Part shown: piece by piece, positions 16,562 through 29,082 of the stretch
Numbering within the stretch: the stretch's first letter is position 1
Layout: every line of letters begins with the position of its first letter
Source: Pseudomonadota bacterium
GTDB taxonomy: Bacteria > Pseudomonadota > Gammaproteobacteria > Xanthomonadales > Rhodanobacteraceae
Length of the DNA: 44,701 nt
Direction of reading: 5' to 3'
NCBI GenBank assembly: GCA_021793195.1
Contig: JAJYTG010000007.1
Coordinates: forward strand, 1 to 44,701
Made by a program: the position numbers and the translations under genes
Notes under the pieces: generated by a model
Databases searched by the model: none
What the model was told of the DNA's origin: nothing
Seen by the model: the letters and a program-made list of their open reading frames with translations, nothing else

Positions 16562-16603
16562 GCGCATACGGCGTGGTCAAGCGCATACGCGAACGTGTAT
16601 CAT
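16562..16603 (+). promoter_or_regulatory. Possible operator/promoter of the Nramp gene
   Basis: The direct repeat GCGCATACG occurs at 16562-16570 and 16581-16589. An imperfect dyad ATACGC / GTGTAT and a possible -10 TATCAT (16598-16603) follow. It lies just upstream of the GTG start chosen for the Nramp gene. I do not recognise a known regulator site. Confidence 0.3.
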
Positions 16604-16634
16604 TTGCAGAACAACCGCCGCGCCCTGCCGCCCT

Positions 16635-17891
16635 GTGAGCATCCCCATCACCGATCGACCATCCACGCCGCGGACTACCTCGTCGTGGAGGCTCTTCCTC
16701 GCCGTGCTCGGCCCAGGGCTGGTGGTGATGCTCGCCGACACCGACGTCGGCAGCGTGCTGACCGCCGCGCAGAGCGGCGCGCAGTGGGGTTACCAGCTAC
16801 TCGGCCTGCAGCTGTTGCTGATTCCGGTCCTGTACGTGGTGCAGGAACTGACGGTGCGTCTGGGCATCTTCACCGGCAAGGGCCACGGTGAACTGATTCG
16901 TGAGACCTTCGGGCCGATCTGGGCTTGGGTCTCGGTCAGCGGCCTGGCCATCGCGACCATCGGCGCCCTGCTGACCGAGTTCTCAGGTGTCGCCGGGGTT
17001 GGCGAATTGTTCGGCGTGCCGCGTCTGTGGAGCCTTGCGCTGGCAGTCGGATTTCTGCTGATCGTGGTATGGAGCGGAAGCTACCGGCGCGTCGAACGCG
17101 TGGCCATCCTGCTGGGCCTGTTCGAGCTGGTCTTCATCGTCGTGGCGGTGCAGTCGCCGGTGCGCCTGCACGACGTGACCTCCGGGCTGCTGCACATGCC
17201 GCTGCACCGCGGCGATTTTGCCTATCTGGTCGCCGCCAACATCGGCGCCGTGATCATGCCGTGGATGGTGTTCTACCAGCAGTCCGCGGTGGCCGACAAA
17301 GGCCTGCAACCGCAGCAGTATGTCGCGGCACGCTGGGATACGGCGCTGGGCGCCGTGCTGACGCAGGTGGTGATGGCTGCCGTGCTGATGGTGACCGCGG
17401 CGACACTGTGGGCCGGACACCGCAGCCCGCCGCTGGACACCGTCGGCCAGGTCGCGCAGGCGCTGACCCCGGCGCTGGGCGAAACGCTGGGCCGCACCGT
17501 GTTCGGGATCGGATTGCTCGGTGCCGCGATGGTGGCCTCCATCGTGGTCAGCCTGGCCGCCGCCTGGGGTTTTGGCGAGGTCGCCGGCTATCGGCATTCG
17601 CTGGCGGACCATCCGCTCGAAGCGCCCTGGTTCTATGTCGTGTTCACGCTGGGCGTCGTCGGCGGCGCGCTGATCGTTGCGCTGGCTCCCGATTTGGTAG
17701 CGCTGTCGATCGGGGTCGAGGTGATGAACGCCCTGATGCTGCCGCTGGTGCTCGGGTTCCTGGTCGCGCTGGCGATCAAAGCGCTGCCCCCGGCGCATCG
17801 ATTGCGCGGCGCCTATCGCTGGGTGGTCATCGTCATTGTCGCGCTGACCACGACGCTGGGTGTGTTCGGCGCCTTCGGCAGCGTGCTCTGA
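16635..17891 (+). CDS. Nramp (SLC11)-family divalent metal transporter, atypical motif clade
   Basis: This is a 418-residue, about 11-helix transporter. The frame is open further upstream but only as high-GC read-through over the previous gene. GTG at 16635 is chosen because the conserved first helix begins shortly after it; no strong ribosome site is visible. Classical Nramp proteins have DPGN in helix 1 and MPH in helix 6. Here the positions read DTDVGS (35-40) and MPW (208-210), as in a distinct bacterial clade that may include magnesium-type (NRMT) transporters. It probably imports divalent cations by a LeuT-like fold. Mn2+ is not a safe assignment. Confidence 0.8.
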   Translation: MSIPITDRPSTPRTTSSWRLFLAVLGPGLVVMLADTDVGSVLTAAQSGAQWGYQLLGLQLLLIPVLYVVQELTVRLGIFTGKGHGELIRETFGPIWAWVSVSGLAIATIGALLTEFSGVAGVGELFGVPRLWSLALAVGFLLIVVWSGSYRRVERVAILLGLFELVFIVVAVQSPVRLHDVTSGLLHMPLHRGDFAYLVAANIGAVIMPWMVFYQQSAVADKGLQPQQYVAARWDTALGAVLTQVVMAAVLMVTAATLWAGHRSPPLDTVGQVAQALTPALGETLGRTVFGIGLLGAAMVASIVVSLAAAWGFGEVAGYRHSLADHPLEAPWFYVVFTLGVVGGALIVALAPDLVALSIGVEVMNALMLPLVLGFLVALAIKALPPAHRLRGAYRWVVIVIVALTTTLGVFGAFGSVL

Positions 17892-17915
17892 GGGCCGCCC
17901 GTGCGGGATCGGGGC

Positions 17916-17944
17916 TTGACGTTGCGTCTAGGCAACGGAATAAT
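17916..17944 (+). promoter_or_regulatory. Promoter of tRNA-Arg
   Basis: TTGACG (17916-17921) and AATAAT (17939-17944) are separated by 17 bases, followed by a GC-rich stretch CCGCTGC as often seen at stable-RNA promoters. The tRNA starts about 70 bases downstream. Confidence 0.6.
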
Positions 17945-18017
17945 CCGCTGCTCACCACGCGGCGCTCGACATCGCTCGCCGGTGAGCGGTGCAGCTATCG
18001 CACCGCAGCTGCACCAC

Positions 18018-18094
18018 GCGCCCGTAGCTCAGTTGGATAGAGTACCAGGCTACGAACTTGGTGGTCGGGAGTTCGAATCTCTCCGGGCGCGCCA
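18018..18094 (+). tRNA. tRNA-Arg (anticodon ACG)
   Basis: Acceptor arms GCGCCCG (18018-18024) and CGGGCGC (18084-18090) pair, followed by discriminator G and an encoded CCA. The anticodon loop is CTACGAA and the T loop GTTCGAATC. It sits in the conserved csrA-tRNA-Ser-tRNA-Arg neighbourhood, here on the opposite strand to tRNA-Ser. Confidence 0.95.
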
Positions 18095-18106
18095 TCTCCG
18101 GACGAA

Positions 18107-18140
18107 GGCCAGCGAATGCACTCTCGCTGGCCTTTTTCTT
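18107..18140 (+). terminator. Rho-independent terminator of tRNA-Arg
   Basis: GGCCAGCGA (18107-18115) pairs with TCGCTGGCC (18124-18132) around an 8-base loop, followed by TTTTTCTTT. Confidence 0.88.
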
Positions 18141-18297
18141 TGGCCGTCCATTCGCCGTGCCGTTTGTCACGCGACTCGCGCGTGCCACGACGGCAGCGAA
18201 AGCATGCATGTCGAACACGATCGCAGGCGTGCTGCACGAAGCCGAATCGCCAGCGCAAAATGAAAAGCCGCAGCGCGATGGCTGCGGCTCTGAAAAC

Positions 18298-18390
18298 TGG
18301 CGGAGAGAGAGGGATTCGAACCCTCGATAGAGCTTTTGACCCTATACTCCCTTAGCAGGGGAGCCCCTTCGGCCTCTCGGGCATCTCTCC
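18298..18390 (-). tRNA. tRNA-Ser (anticodon GCT)
   Basis: On the minus strand GGAGAGA (18390-18384) pairs with TCTCTCC (18308-18302). The anticodon loop contains TGCTA, a long variable arm is present as expected of Ser, and CCA is encoded at 18300-18298. It lies about 70 bases downstream of csrA in the same direction. Confidence 0.95.
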
Positions 18391-18460
18391 GTGGTGCGTT
18401 GTGGTCCCTGGCGGGTGCGCAAGCATAACGGCTGCGTTGCCCCGACGGAACCCTCGATGA

Positions 18461-18694
18461 TCACGCAGCGCCTTCGCTGCCCGTGCTGCCCGTGCTGCCT
18501 TCGTCAACGCCAGCCAGACCGGGCTCGCTTTGTTCGCGCTTGATGCGCTGATAGATCTCTTCGCGATGCACCGAAACATCCTTCGGTGCATTGATACCGA
18601 TGCGCACCTGGTTGCCCTTCACGCCGAGGACGGTGACCGTCACCTGGTCGCCGATCATCAGGGTTTCGCCCACCCGGCGGGTCAAGATCAACAT
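18461..18694 (-). CDS. csrA: Carbon storage regulator CsrA
   Basis: This 77-residue RNA-binding global post-transcriptional regulator dimerises and binds GGA motifs in mRNA leaders. The N-terminus [16 protein letters not shown] is the family signature; the RNA-contacting Arg44 is present in [10 protein letters not shown]. coli CsrA has 61 residues. The extra tail here (about 56-77) is acidic and Gly/Ser/Thr-rich and is partly encoded by a GTGCTGCCC-type microrepeat at 18478-18500. ATG at 18694 is chosen over an in-frame upstream ATG because it gives the canonical start and has GGAG nine bases before it. It lies downstream of alaS, as in most gammaproteobacteria. Confidence 0.97.
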   Translation of the reverse strand: MLILTRRVGETLMIGDQVTVTVLGVKGNQVRIGINAPKDVSVHREEIYQRIKREQSEPGLAGVDEGSTGSTGSEGAA

Positions 18695-18903
18695 GGGGTC
18701 GTGCTCCGATTCGCTGGCTCGCCTGCTCCTGTCGACCGCTTCCACCGTCGGAGGCGTCCAGGGAGCCGGTCAACGCCGTCAAATGCCATCAATTGCGGCG
18801 TCTTGATATTGAGTCGTGTTGCCGCGGCGAAACATGGGGGTCCGGTGCCGCAGCTTGGTGATACTAGCCCACGCGCAGTTGCCTGCGCAATGAAATCAGG
18901 GCA

Positions 18904-21537
<2,634 letters not shown>

Positions 21538-21596
21538 GGACACGCACACGGACGGGTCGAGGGGCACGGCTCCGGGCGGGGGTCGCGAGTACGCGA

Positions 21597-22097
21597 TCAG
21601 TCCGCGTCGTCGGTCGCCTCGTCCAGCTCAGCGTGAGTGACTGATCTTACCGTGGAAGCGTCGAATCCGCGCCGCAGCAGGTACTGGGCGCGCCGCGCGC
21701 GTTCGGTCGCGATGCGGGAGCCGACGGCGCCGAACTGCCGGCGCAGCTGTGCCGTCGCCAGGGCCAGCCAGTCGGTCGCGGCGGCGGCGAGCAGCCGCTG
21801 TATGGTCGCCACCGGCATGCCGTGCGTCGCCAGCTCGGCGCGGATGCGGCGCGGACCGTAGCCGTGCGCGATGCGGCTGCGCAGCAGCATTTCGGCGAAG
21901 CGCTCGTCGCTCTGATAGTGCTGGTCGTGCAGACGCGCGAGTGCCGCATCGGCGTCGGCTTCGTCATAGCCGCTGCGGTCAAGGCGCGTGCGCAGCTCGC
22001 GCTGCGAATGCTCGCGACGCGCCAACATCTCCAGCGCGCGGTCGTAGGCGCTGCGACGCGGGGCGTCGTCTTCGGTGCGGCTGCGGCGATGGATCAT
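21597..22097 (-). CDS. recX: RecA regulatory protein RecX
   Basis: This 166-residue all-helical protein binds RecA filaments and restrains their extension. The characteristic parts are visible: [19 protein letters not shown] near the N-terminus, Y(Q)[27 protein letters not shown] in the middle, and a C-terminal repeat ending [16 protein letters not shown]. It is co-directional with recA, 75 bases downstream of it, with a strong hairpin in the gap that probably lowers its expression relative to recA. Confidence 0.95.
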   Translation of the reverse strand: MIHRRSRTEDDAPRRSAYDRALEMLARREHSQRELRTRLDRSGYDEADADAALARLHDQHYQSDERFAEMLLRSRIAHGYGPRRIRAELATHGMPVATIQRLLAAAATDWLALATAQLRRQFGAVGSRIATERARRAQYLLRRGFDASTVRSVTHAELDEATDDAD

Positions 22098-22120
22098 GCG
22101 CGAGCAGGGACCTCAGTGTC

Positions 22121-22165
22121 CCGCATCCGGGAGCACCGCGGCCGGAGCCACGGTGCCGGATGCGG
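22121..22165 (-). promoter_or_regulatory. recA-recX intergenic hairpin
   Basis: The arms CCGCATCCGG (22121-22130) and CCGGATGCGG (22156-22165) pair perfectly, and inner CACCG/CGGTG pairs extend the stem. No T run follows on the minus strand, so it is not a standard terminator. An attenuating or mRNA-stabilising role between recA and recX is likely. Confidence 0.55.
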
Positions 22166-22172
22166 CTGTCGC

Positions 22173-23213
<1,041 letters not shown>

Positions 23214-23250
23214 CGTGATTCCCTTTGAGCCGTCAGGTTGAAGCAAGAGT

Positions 23251-23309
23251 GCCGCGACGCTGTCGCAAAAGCCGCGACGCTGCTGGGCGCCGATTATCCC
23301 ACAGCGTCG
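23251..23309 (-). promoter_or_regulatory. recA upstream region: -10 element and CGACGCTG repeats
   Basis: GCCGCGACGCTG occurs at 23251-23262 and 23271-23282, exactly two helical turns apart, and the inverted octamer CAGCGTCG lies at 23302-23309. GATAAT (minus strand, 23298-23293) between them is a plausible -10 with no good -35. The layout suggests an operator for recA, but no known box is recognised. Confidence 0.35.
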
Positions 23310-23845
23310 ACAGCGGAACGCCGGGGCTCGCCGCCTGATTCCGTAAGGATCCGCCTCACCCCGACGAGGGCCGCGGCCACGGTATGGCGACGCACGGCCT
23401 CGCGATCACCGGCGAACTGGAACAGCCGCGCGCGCGCGTAGCCGCCGCGGCGTTTCCAGGCGATCCACACCGTGCCCACCGGCTTTTCCGGCGTGCCTCC
23501 CGACGGCCCGGCGATGCCGGTGACCGCGACCGCGATGCCGGCGCCGAAGCGGGCCAGGGCACCCGAAACCATCTCGAGCACCGCCTCTTCGCTGACCGCG
23601 CCGTGGCGCTCCAGCGTATGCGGATGCACGCCCAGCAGCGCTTCCTTGGCCTCGTAGCTGTAGGCCACGACGCCGCACTCGAACCAGGCCGAACTGCCGG
23701 CCAGGTCGGTCAGCGTCTTGGCGATCCAGCCGCCGGTGCACGATTCCGCGGCGACGATGGTCAGACCGTGGGCGCGCAAGGCGTCGGCTACAGCTTCGGC
23801 CAGCGCGTGCAGGTCGGCGTCGATGGGAACGGGGCTCGCGGCCAT
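23294..23845 (-). CDS. pncC: Nicotinamide-nucleotide amidohydrolase (CinA C-terminal type)
   Basis: This 183-residue enzyme converts NMN to nicotinate mononucleotide in the pyridine nucleotide cycle. Family motifs are [16 protein letters not shown] (about 31-46), with the catalytic Ser in ESCTGG, and [23 protein letters not shown] (about 107-129). The length fits the stand-alone CinA C-terminal family. It lies directly upstream of recA on the same strand and diverges from mutS, as in many proteobacteria. Confidence 0.94.
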   Translation of the reverse strand: MAASPVPIDADLHALAEAVADALRAHGLTIVAAESCTGGWIAKTLTDLAGSSAWFECGVVAYSYEAKEALLGVHPHTLERHGAVSEEAVLEMVSGALARFGAGIAVAVTGIAGPSGGTPEKPVGTVWIAWKRRGGYARARLFQFAGDREAVRRHTVAAALVGVRRILTESGGEPRRSAVDAVG

Positions 23846-23917
23846 GCGACACTCCGGAATCCGAAAGCCCCCCTTCTACTCCCGCGCCGTGCTCGCGCCA
23901 ACCCCGCCCTGCCGCTG

Positions 23918-26518
23918 ATGACCCGCGACGATCCCGTGCAGCACACGCCGCTGATGCGGCAGTACCTTGCCGCCAAGGCCGAGTACCCGGACACCCTGCT
24001 GCTGTTTCGCATGGGCGATTTCTATGAGCTGTTTTACGATGACGCGCGCAAGGCCGCGCGTCTGCTCGATATCACCCTCACCCAGCGCGGGCAGTCGGCG
24101 GGCGCGCCGATCCCGATGGCCGGCGTGCCGGTGCATGCGGTCGAGAGCTACCTTGGCAAACTGGTACGCGCCGGCGAGGCGGTGGCGATCTGCGAGCAGA
24201 TCGGTGATCCGGCGCTGGCCAAAGGCCCTTCGACGGGGCTCAGGGCAGGCCTGGTCGAACGCAAGGTGGTGCGCGTCGTCACCCCGGGCACGGTCACCGA
24301 CGAGGCGCTGCTGGAAGAACGCCGCGACACCCTGCTGCTGGCGATCGCCGCCGACCGCAACGGCTATGGTCTGGCCTGGGTCGATCTCGCCGCGGGCCGC
24401 TTCCTGCTCGCCGAGGTGGCCGATGCGGATGCGCTTGCGGCCGAGCTGGCGCGGCTGGCACCAGCCGAGACCCTGATCGCCGAGGACGCTGCCTGGCCGG
24501 TGACGGTCACCGCCCTGCCCGGCCTGCGCCGGCGCCTGCCCTGGCACTTCGATGTGACCAGCGCGCAGCGCGAACTGTGCCGCTTCTTCGGCACCCGTGA
24601 CCTGTCCGGCTTCGGCTGCACGACGCTGACGCGGGCACTCGGCGCCGCCGGGGCGCTGCTGAGCTATCTGCAGGAGACGCAGAAGAGCGCGCTGCCGCAC
24701 CTCGCCGGCCTGGCCATCGAGAATGCCGCCGAGACCGTCGCGCTGGATGCGGCCACGCGCCGGCATCTCGAACTCGACACGCACTCCGGCGGTCGCAGCG
24801 AGCACACCCTGCTCGGCGTGCTCGACCGCAGCGTCACGCCGATGGGTGCGCGCCTGTTGCGGCGCTGGCTGCATCGCCCGTTGCGCGCACGCGAAGTCCT
24901 GCGGCAACGCCACCAGGCGATCGCCGCGCTGATCGACCACCGCAGTTTTCCGCCACTGCGCGAGCGGCTGCGCGGGATCGGCGACCTCGAACGCATCCTC
25001 GCACGCGTCGCCTTGCGCTCGGCACGCCCGCGCGATCTGTCCACCCTGCGTGACGGCCTCGCCGCTGCGCCCGGGCTGCGCGCCGAACTGGCGGGCACGG
25101 ACAGCCCGCTGCTGGATGCGCTGCTGGCGCGGGTCGGCGACCACGGCGAGAGCGTGCGCCTGCTGACCGTCGCGGTGATCACGCAACCCCCGGCGCTGCT
25201 GCGCGACGGCGGCGTGATCGCCCCCGGCCACGACGCCGAACTCGACCGCCTGCGCCTGCTGTCCACCGACGCCGACCGCTTCCTGCTGGAGCTGGAGCAG
25301 CGCGAAAAGGCCGCCAGCGGCATCGCCACGCTCAAGGTCGGCTACAACCGTGTGCACGGCTACTACATCGAGATCGGCAAGGCGCAGGCCGAACGCGCGC
25401 CGGCGCACTACACGCGCCGGCAGACGGTCAAGGGTGCCGAGCGCTACATCACCGCCGAGCTCAAGGCCTTCGAGGACCAGGTGCTGTCGGCGCGCGAGCG
25501 GGCGCTGATGCGCGAACGCGTGCTGTACGAGGGCGTGCTCGACGCGCTCGCCGCCCGGCTCGCCCCGCTGCAGGACGCCGCGGCGGCGATCGCCGAACTC
25601 GATGTGCTGGCCAACCTCGCCGAGCGCGCCGAAGCGCTGGCCTGGGCCTGCCCGGAACTGGTCGATGCGCCCGGCATCCGCATCGAACGCGGCCGCCACC
25701 CGGTGGTCGAGCAGGTACGCGACGAGCCCTTCGAGCCCAACGACCTGCAGTTGGACGACGCCCGCCGCATGCTGGTGATCACCGGCCCCAACATGGGCGG
25801 CAAGTCCACCTACATGCGCCAGACCGCGCTGATCGTGCTGCTGGCGCATATCGGCAGCTACGTGCCGGCGCAGCGCGCCGTGCTGGGTCCGATCGATCGC
25901 ATCTTCACCCGCATCGGCGCCGGCGACGATCTCGCCCGCGGCCAGTCCACCTTCATGGTCGAGATGAGCGAGACCGCCGCGATCCTGCACAACGCGACCG
26001 CGCACAGCCTGGTGCTGATGGACGAGATCGGGCGCGGCACCTCGACCTACGATGGCCTCGCGCTGGCGCGCGCCTGCGCGGTGTGGCTGGCGACGGTCAA
26101 CCGCGCGTTCACCCTGTTCGCCACGCACTACTTCGAGCTGACCGCGCTGGCCGGGGACGTACCCGGCATCGCCAACGTGCATCTCGACGCGGTCGAATAC
26201 GGCGAGCAGCTGGTGTTCATGCACGCGGTCAAGGACGGCCCGGCCAGCCGCAGCTTCGGACTCGCCGTGGCCGCGCTGGCGGGCCTGCCGCGGGCGGTGA
26301 TCACCGACGCACGGCACACGCTGGAAGCGCTGGAGCGCAGTCCAGCACACGGCATGCCGCCGGCTGCCGCGCCCTCGCCACAGCTCGGCCTGTTTGCGCC
26401 GCCGGCACCCTCGGCACTGGAGGAAACCCTGCGCGCGCTGGATCCCGACGCGCTGAGCCCGCGCGAGGCACTGGAGGCGTTGTATCGGCTGCGGTCGCTG
26501 TTGCCGGCCCCGGATTGA
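23918..26518 (+). CDS. mutS: DNA mismatch repair protein MutS
   Basis: This 866-residue protein (E. coli 853) recognises mismatches and starts methyl-directed repair. ATG at 23918 gives the usual N-terminus; the frame stays open far upstream only as a shadow over pncC. The mismatch-binding [11 protein letters not shown] (about 33-43) contains the conserved Phe-x-Glu. Walker [11 protein letters not shown] begins at about 622, followed by the [12 protein letters not shown] Walker B region and the C-terminal HTH segment. Residues 105-112 (STGLRAGL) are an insertion between AKGP and VERKVVR, where E. coli MutS has no extra residues. The inserted DNA resembles a dispersed repeat. It is in frame, and the protein is otherwise intact. 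Confidence 0.97.
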   Translation: MTRDDPVQHTPLMRQYLAAKAEYPDTLLLFRMGDFYELFYDDARKAARLLDITLTQRGQSAGAPIPMAGVPVHAVESYLGKLVRAGEAVAICEQIGDPALAKGPSTGLRAGLVERKVVRVVTPGTVTDEALLEERRDTLLLAIAADRNGYGLAWVDLAAGRFLLAEVADADALAAELARLAPAETLIAEDAAWPVTVTALPGLRRRLPWHFDVTSAQRELCRFFGTRDLSGFGCTTLTRALGAAGALLSYLQETQKSALPHLAGLAIENAAETVALDAATRRHLELDTHSGGRSEHTLLGVLDRSVTPMGARLLRRWLHRPLRAREVLRQRHQAIAALIDHRSFPPLRERLRGIGDLERILARVALRSARPRDLSTLRDGLAAAPGLRAELAGTDSPLLDALLARVGDHGESVRLLTVAVITQPPALLRDGGVIAPGHDAELDRLRLLSTDADRFLLELEQREKAASGIATLKVGYNRVHGYYIEIGKAQAERAPAHYTRRQTVKGAERYITAELKAFEDQVLSARERALMRERVLYEGVLDALAARLAPLQDAAAAIAELDVLANLAERAEALAWACPELVDAPGIRIERGRHPVVEQVRDEPFEPNDLQLDDARRMLVITGPNMGGKSTYMRQTALIVLLAHIGSYVPAQRAVLGPIDRIFTRIGAGDDLARGQSTFMVEMSETAAILHNATAHSLVLMDEIGRGTSTYDGLALARACAVWLATVNRAFTLFATHYFELTALAGDVPGIANVHLDAVEYGEQLVFMHAVKDGPASRSFGLAVAALAGLPRAVITDARHTLEALERSPAHGMPPAAAPSPQLGLFAPPAPSALEETLRALDPDALSPREALEALYRLRSLLPAPD
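24224..24254 (+). repeat. Small dispersed repeat inserted in mutS coding sequence
   Basis: The sequence has inverted arms around CCCTTCG ... CTCAGGGC and resembles the repeats at 39684 and 41110 (CCCTTCG-CTGCG-CTCAGGG). It accounts for exactly 24 extra bases (24230-24253), or eight codons, compared with the conserved MutS sequence. Confidence 0.6.
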
Positions 26519-26822
26519 ACGACACGAGGTCATGCGTTCGTGACACGGCGGCGGCGGGTTCGCGAAGGGCAAGTTTCGGCCCCAACGCGACAGTCGCTAC
26601 CCGTATTCCATCGCCCCATAGCGGTCATTGGGGGTTGATGCAGCGACCAGTCGTCATATCCGCACTCCCACTCGGATTTCATCTGGTGGATGTGGAAGTC
26701 GTGCATTCCCAAATCGACGCTGATCAAACACTGCGCACCGATCGTGCCCTGATTGGCCACGATATCGGGCTTCGACGGCTCGCCCGCACGACATTGCGAT
26801 GATTGCTTCCCGCAGTGCCGTC
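26519..26822. other. Gene-poor gap between mutS and the propeller gene
   Basis: About 300 bases have no confident gene. A minus-strand frame (26530-26883) contains a plausible-looking stretch around HDFHIHQMKSEWECGYDDWS, but it overlaps the next gene's end, has no start signal and resembles no family I know. It may be a decayed insertion fragment. No terminator is seen. Confidence 0.4.
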
Positions 26823-28061
26823 TCAAGGGTTGCTGAAAACGGCGCCATGCGGAATGGCGCTCCCGCGCCAGCCGTCCGGCCATGCGCGTGTGAAATCGAT
26901 CGTCGCCGGATCGAGTGTCAGTTTGCCGGTGCGGCGATCAATCGTGGCGAAACGAACCTTGGTGTTGAGCGCGCCATAACCTGTGATGACTAGACGATCT
27001 CCACCCGGCTCGAGCGCCAGCCAATGAGGATATTCATCCGGCGGCAGAAGAATGCGGCTGACTTCGTGCGGATGCTCCGGATCGTGTACGTCCAGACTCA
27101 CGATGGCGTGCCCACTCTGCATGGTTTCCACCAGAAAATCACCTGCAACCACCGGCACCTCGCACGTGCGGTAGCCGAAGTCATAGACATGTTGCAGCGT
27201 CGGATTATCGCCTGCCAGATTCCGAACCATGAAGAGACCGCAGTTGAACGTCGGAACCAAAACCGTTTGGCCGTCTGCCAGCATGCGCGGCTCCGACGAA
27301 TCAGCCGCCGTGTCGTACAACCGAGATTGCGGCGGCAGTCGCATGGTCTTGATCAGCTTCAGATCGGAGAGCCGCCAGACTTGGGCAACATGGCTGACCT
27401 GCGCCCCCATCATGTCCGCGCTGCCGGTGACAACGCGGTTGAGCTTCGCAACGACCGCCAGGCTGTACGGGCGAATATCGGGATGTCCCGCCACGGCTGC
27501 CGAGGCGGATCTCACGACCCGGCCCTGGGGGTCGAATTCCACCAGTCCGCCCGCCGCGTGGTTGAACCCTTCGGAATACTGGAATGTCGCCAGCGTATTG
27601 CCGTTGGGAAGATAAACAAAGGAGTGTGGATTGCTGAAAGCGCCGACGCTGCCGAATTTGCGCAAGAGCCGCGGATGCAGGGGATCGCGAAGGTTGAAGA
27701 CGTAGGTACGATTCCCGAGCCAGTCGTTGGCGTACAGGACATCGTTTGGAGGTTCCGCATAGTTCGTGTGATGCGCCATCACCGCTTCGCCGACGGGCAG
27801 CATCGCGACGAGTTTCCCGAACGACGGGCCCGGGCGCACGTCGAAAACAGCGAGGAAGTCCTTGCCCAGTCCCAACGCGGTGCGCAGCGCCGTCCTCCGA
27901 TCGGTCGGCTTACTAAACGCCATCGCGGAGGCTTGAGGATGAGGATGCTGGGCTTCCATCGCCCATACGAAAAGATAGTGGCTGGATACCGACGTGGCTT
28001 CCGCGATCAGCGGGAAGGCCAGGACCAGGAGCAGCAAGCAGCGGGACATCGCCTTCTTCAT
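26823..28061 (-). CDS. Exported beta-propeller protein (YncE/selenium-binding-protein-like)
   Basis: This 412-residue protein starts at MKKAM (28061), with GAGGAGA about eight bases upstream. A signal peptide with hydrophobic core CLLLLVLAFPLIAEA ends near residue 22, so it is periplasmic or secreted. The mature part has repeated beta-blade segments such as VLYANDWLGNRTYVFNLRDP, HSFVYLPNGNTLATFQ and HWLALEPGGDRLVITG. These recall seven-bladed propellers of the YncE and SBP56 groups. The ligand or reaction is unknown. It stands alone between mutS and a broken gene, so context does not help. Confidence 0.6.
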   Translation of the reverse strand: MKKAMSRCLLLLVLAFPLIAEATSVSSHYLFVWAMEAQHPHPQASAMAFSKPTDRRTALRTALGLGKDFLAVFDVRPGPSFGKLVAMLPVGEAVMAHHTNYAEPPNDVLYANDWLGNRTYVFNLRDPLHPRLLRKFGSVGAFSNPHSFVYLPNGNTLATFQYSEGFNHAAGGLVEFDPQGRVVRSASAAVAGHPDIRPYSLAVVAKLNRVVTGSADMMGAQVSHVAQVWRLSDLKLIKTMRLPPQSRLYDTAADSSEPRMLADGQTVLVPTFNCGLFMVRNLAGDNPTLQHVYDFGYRTCEVPVVAGDFLVETMQSGHAIVSLDVHDPEHPHEVSRILLPPDEYPHWLALEPGGDRLVITGYGALNTKVRFATIDRRTGKLTLDPATIDFTRAWPDGWRGSAIPHGAVFSNP

Positions 28062-28246
28062 CGCTCGTCTCCTCGCTGATTTGGCAAAACCGGGGTCTTC
28101 AGAGTGCACTTTCACTGACTGTCCGCTTGAGGCCTCACTTTGCCACTCCGGAGAATGCGGTGCCAGTGGCCGCTGATCACATTCGCGACGGCTGATCCGA
28201 CCGCAATTCCGCGTCCGGGCGCGCCGCGTGTGTCGGGAGTCGCACC

Positions 28247-29022
28247 ATGAACAAGAACAATGCAGTGTGTCGATGGCTCGCCGTGATGGGTCTGGCGATA
28301 GCGGCAGCAGCCGGCGCCGTGCACGCCGAGGACAGCGGAGCGGTATCGCGGCTGTGGCTGGCCGAGGTGACGCCAGCGCAGGATCGGGCCTTCCGCGAAG
28401 GCATCAAGACTTACGCGCAGTGCCTGCATCAGCATGGCGCCAGACAAACCGTGTGGACCGGGAGCGCGCAGACCGACGATGTCGGTCGCTATGTCTTTGT
28501 GGTCGACGCCAAGACCTGGACCGGCCTCGACTTCATGGACCCAGCCGACAAGGACTGCGACCCGGTGTTCAATGCCAGCGTCCTGCCGCATACCGGCAAG
28601 TAGACCAGTTGGGTCGCCGAACGGATGCCCATGCTCAGTCACATGGCCGCGGATAGCGAGCCCGTTCCAGCTTTCGCGTACGTGTACAACGTGCGCATCA
28701 AACCCGGACACGGCCCGGCACTGATGCAAGCCATGGAGAAATACGCCAGCGCCGCGCGCAGCAGCAAGTGGGAAGGCAGTTGTTCGTGCGCCAGAACAGC
28801 GGCGGCGGGCGCGGCATGTCCGACTTCAGCATCATCTGGCCCAACGCGCCCTGGGCCGAGATCGGCAAGGAGCCCAATCCGTCGCTGAAGGCGATGTTGG
28901 AAAAGGCCTACGGCAAGGCGCAGGCGGCGGCCATTCGCAAGCAATTCATGGACGCCATCGCCGAGCAGTGGAATGGTGTCTGGCGCGCCAGCAAGGAACT
29001 CTGCTACATCCCCGCCGGTTGA
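28247..29022 (+). pseudogene. Broken gene for a secreted protein (amber stop and frameshift)
   Basis: The first frame encodes 118 residues with a signal peptide (hydrophobic core to about residue 26, AHA-like cleavage site VHAEDS), then TAG at 28601-28603. Reading through the TAG in the same frame continues coherently (residues such as AYVYNVRIKPGHGPALMQ) to about 28780. There the coding moves to another frame, giving QLFVRQNSGGG and running to TGA at 29022 with YIPAG. Together about 258 residues would form one periplasmic protein with two similar halves, each starting with an RLWLAEV/YVYNVRI-type strand. The family is unnamed to me. Two lesions point to a pseudogene unless they are sequencing errors. 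Confidence 0.7.
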
Positions 29023-29082
29023 GTACGGCGACAGCACGCGCACTCTGAAACTTTCGACGCGACCCCGGGCCGAAGCCTGGCG

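Noticed and set aside
23214-23310. Classical LexA box upstream of recA
   Set aside because: No CTGT-N8-ACAG and no TTAGTA-N-TACTAA type site is present; CTGT and ACAG occurrences are not in the required arrangement.
26530-26883. Minus-strand 117-codon frame after mutS
   Set aside because: It has no ribosome site, overlaps the end of the propeller gene, and has no recognisable family; at most a decayed fragment.
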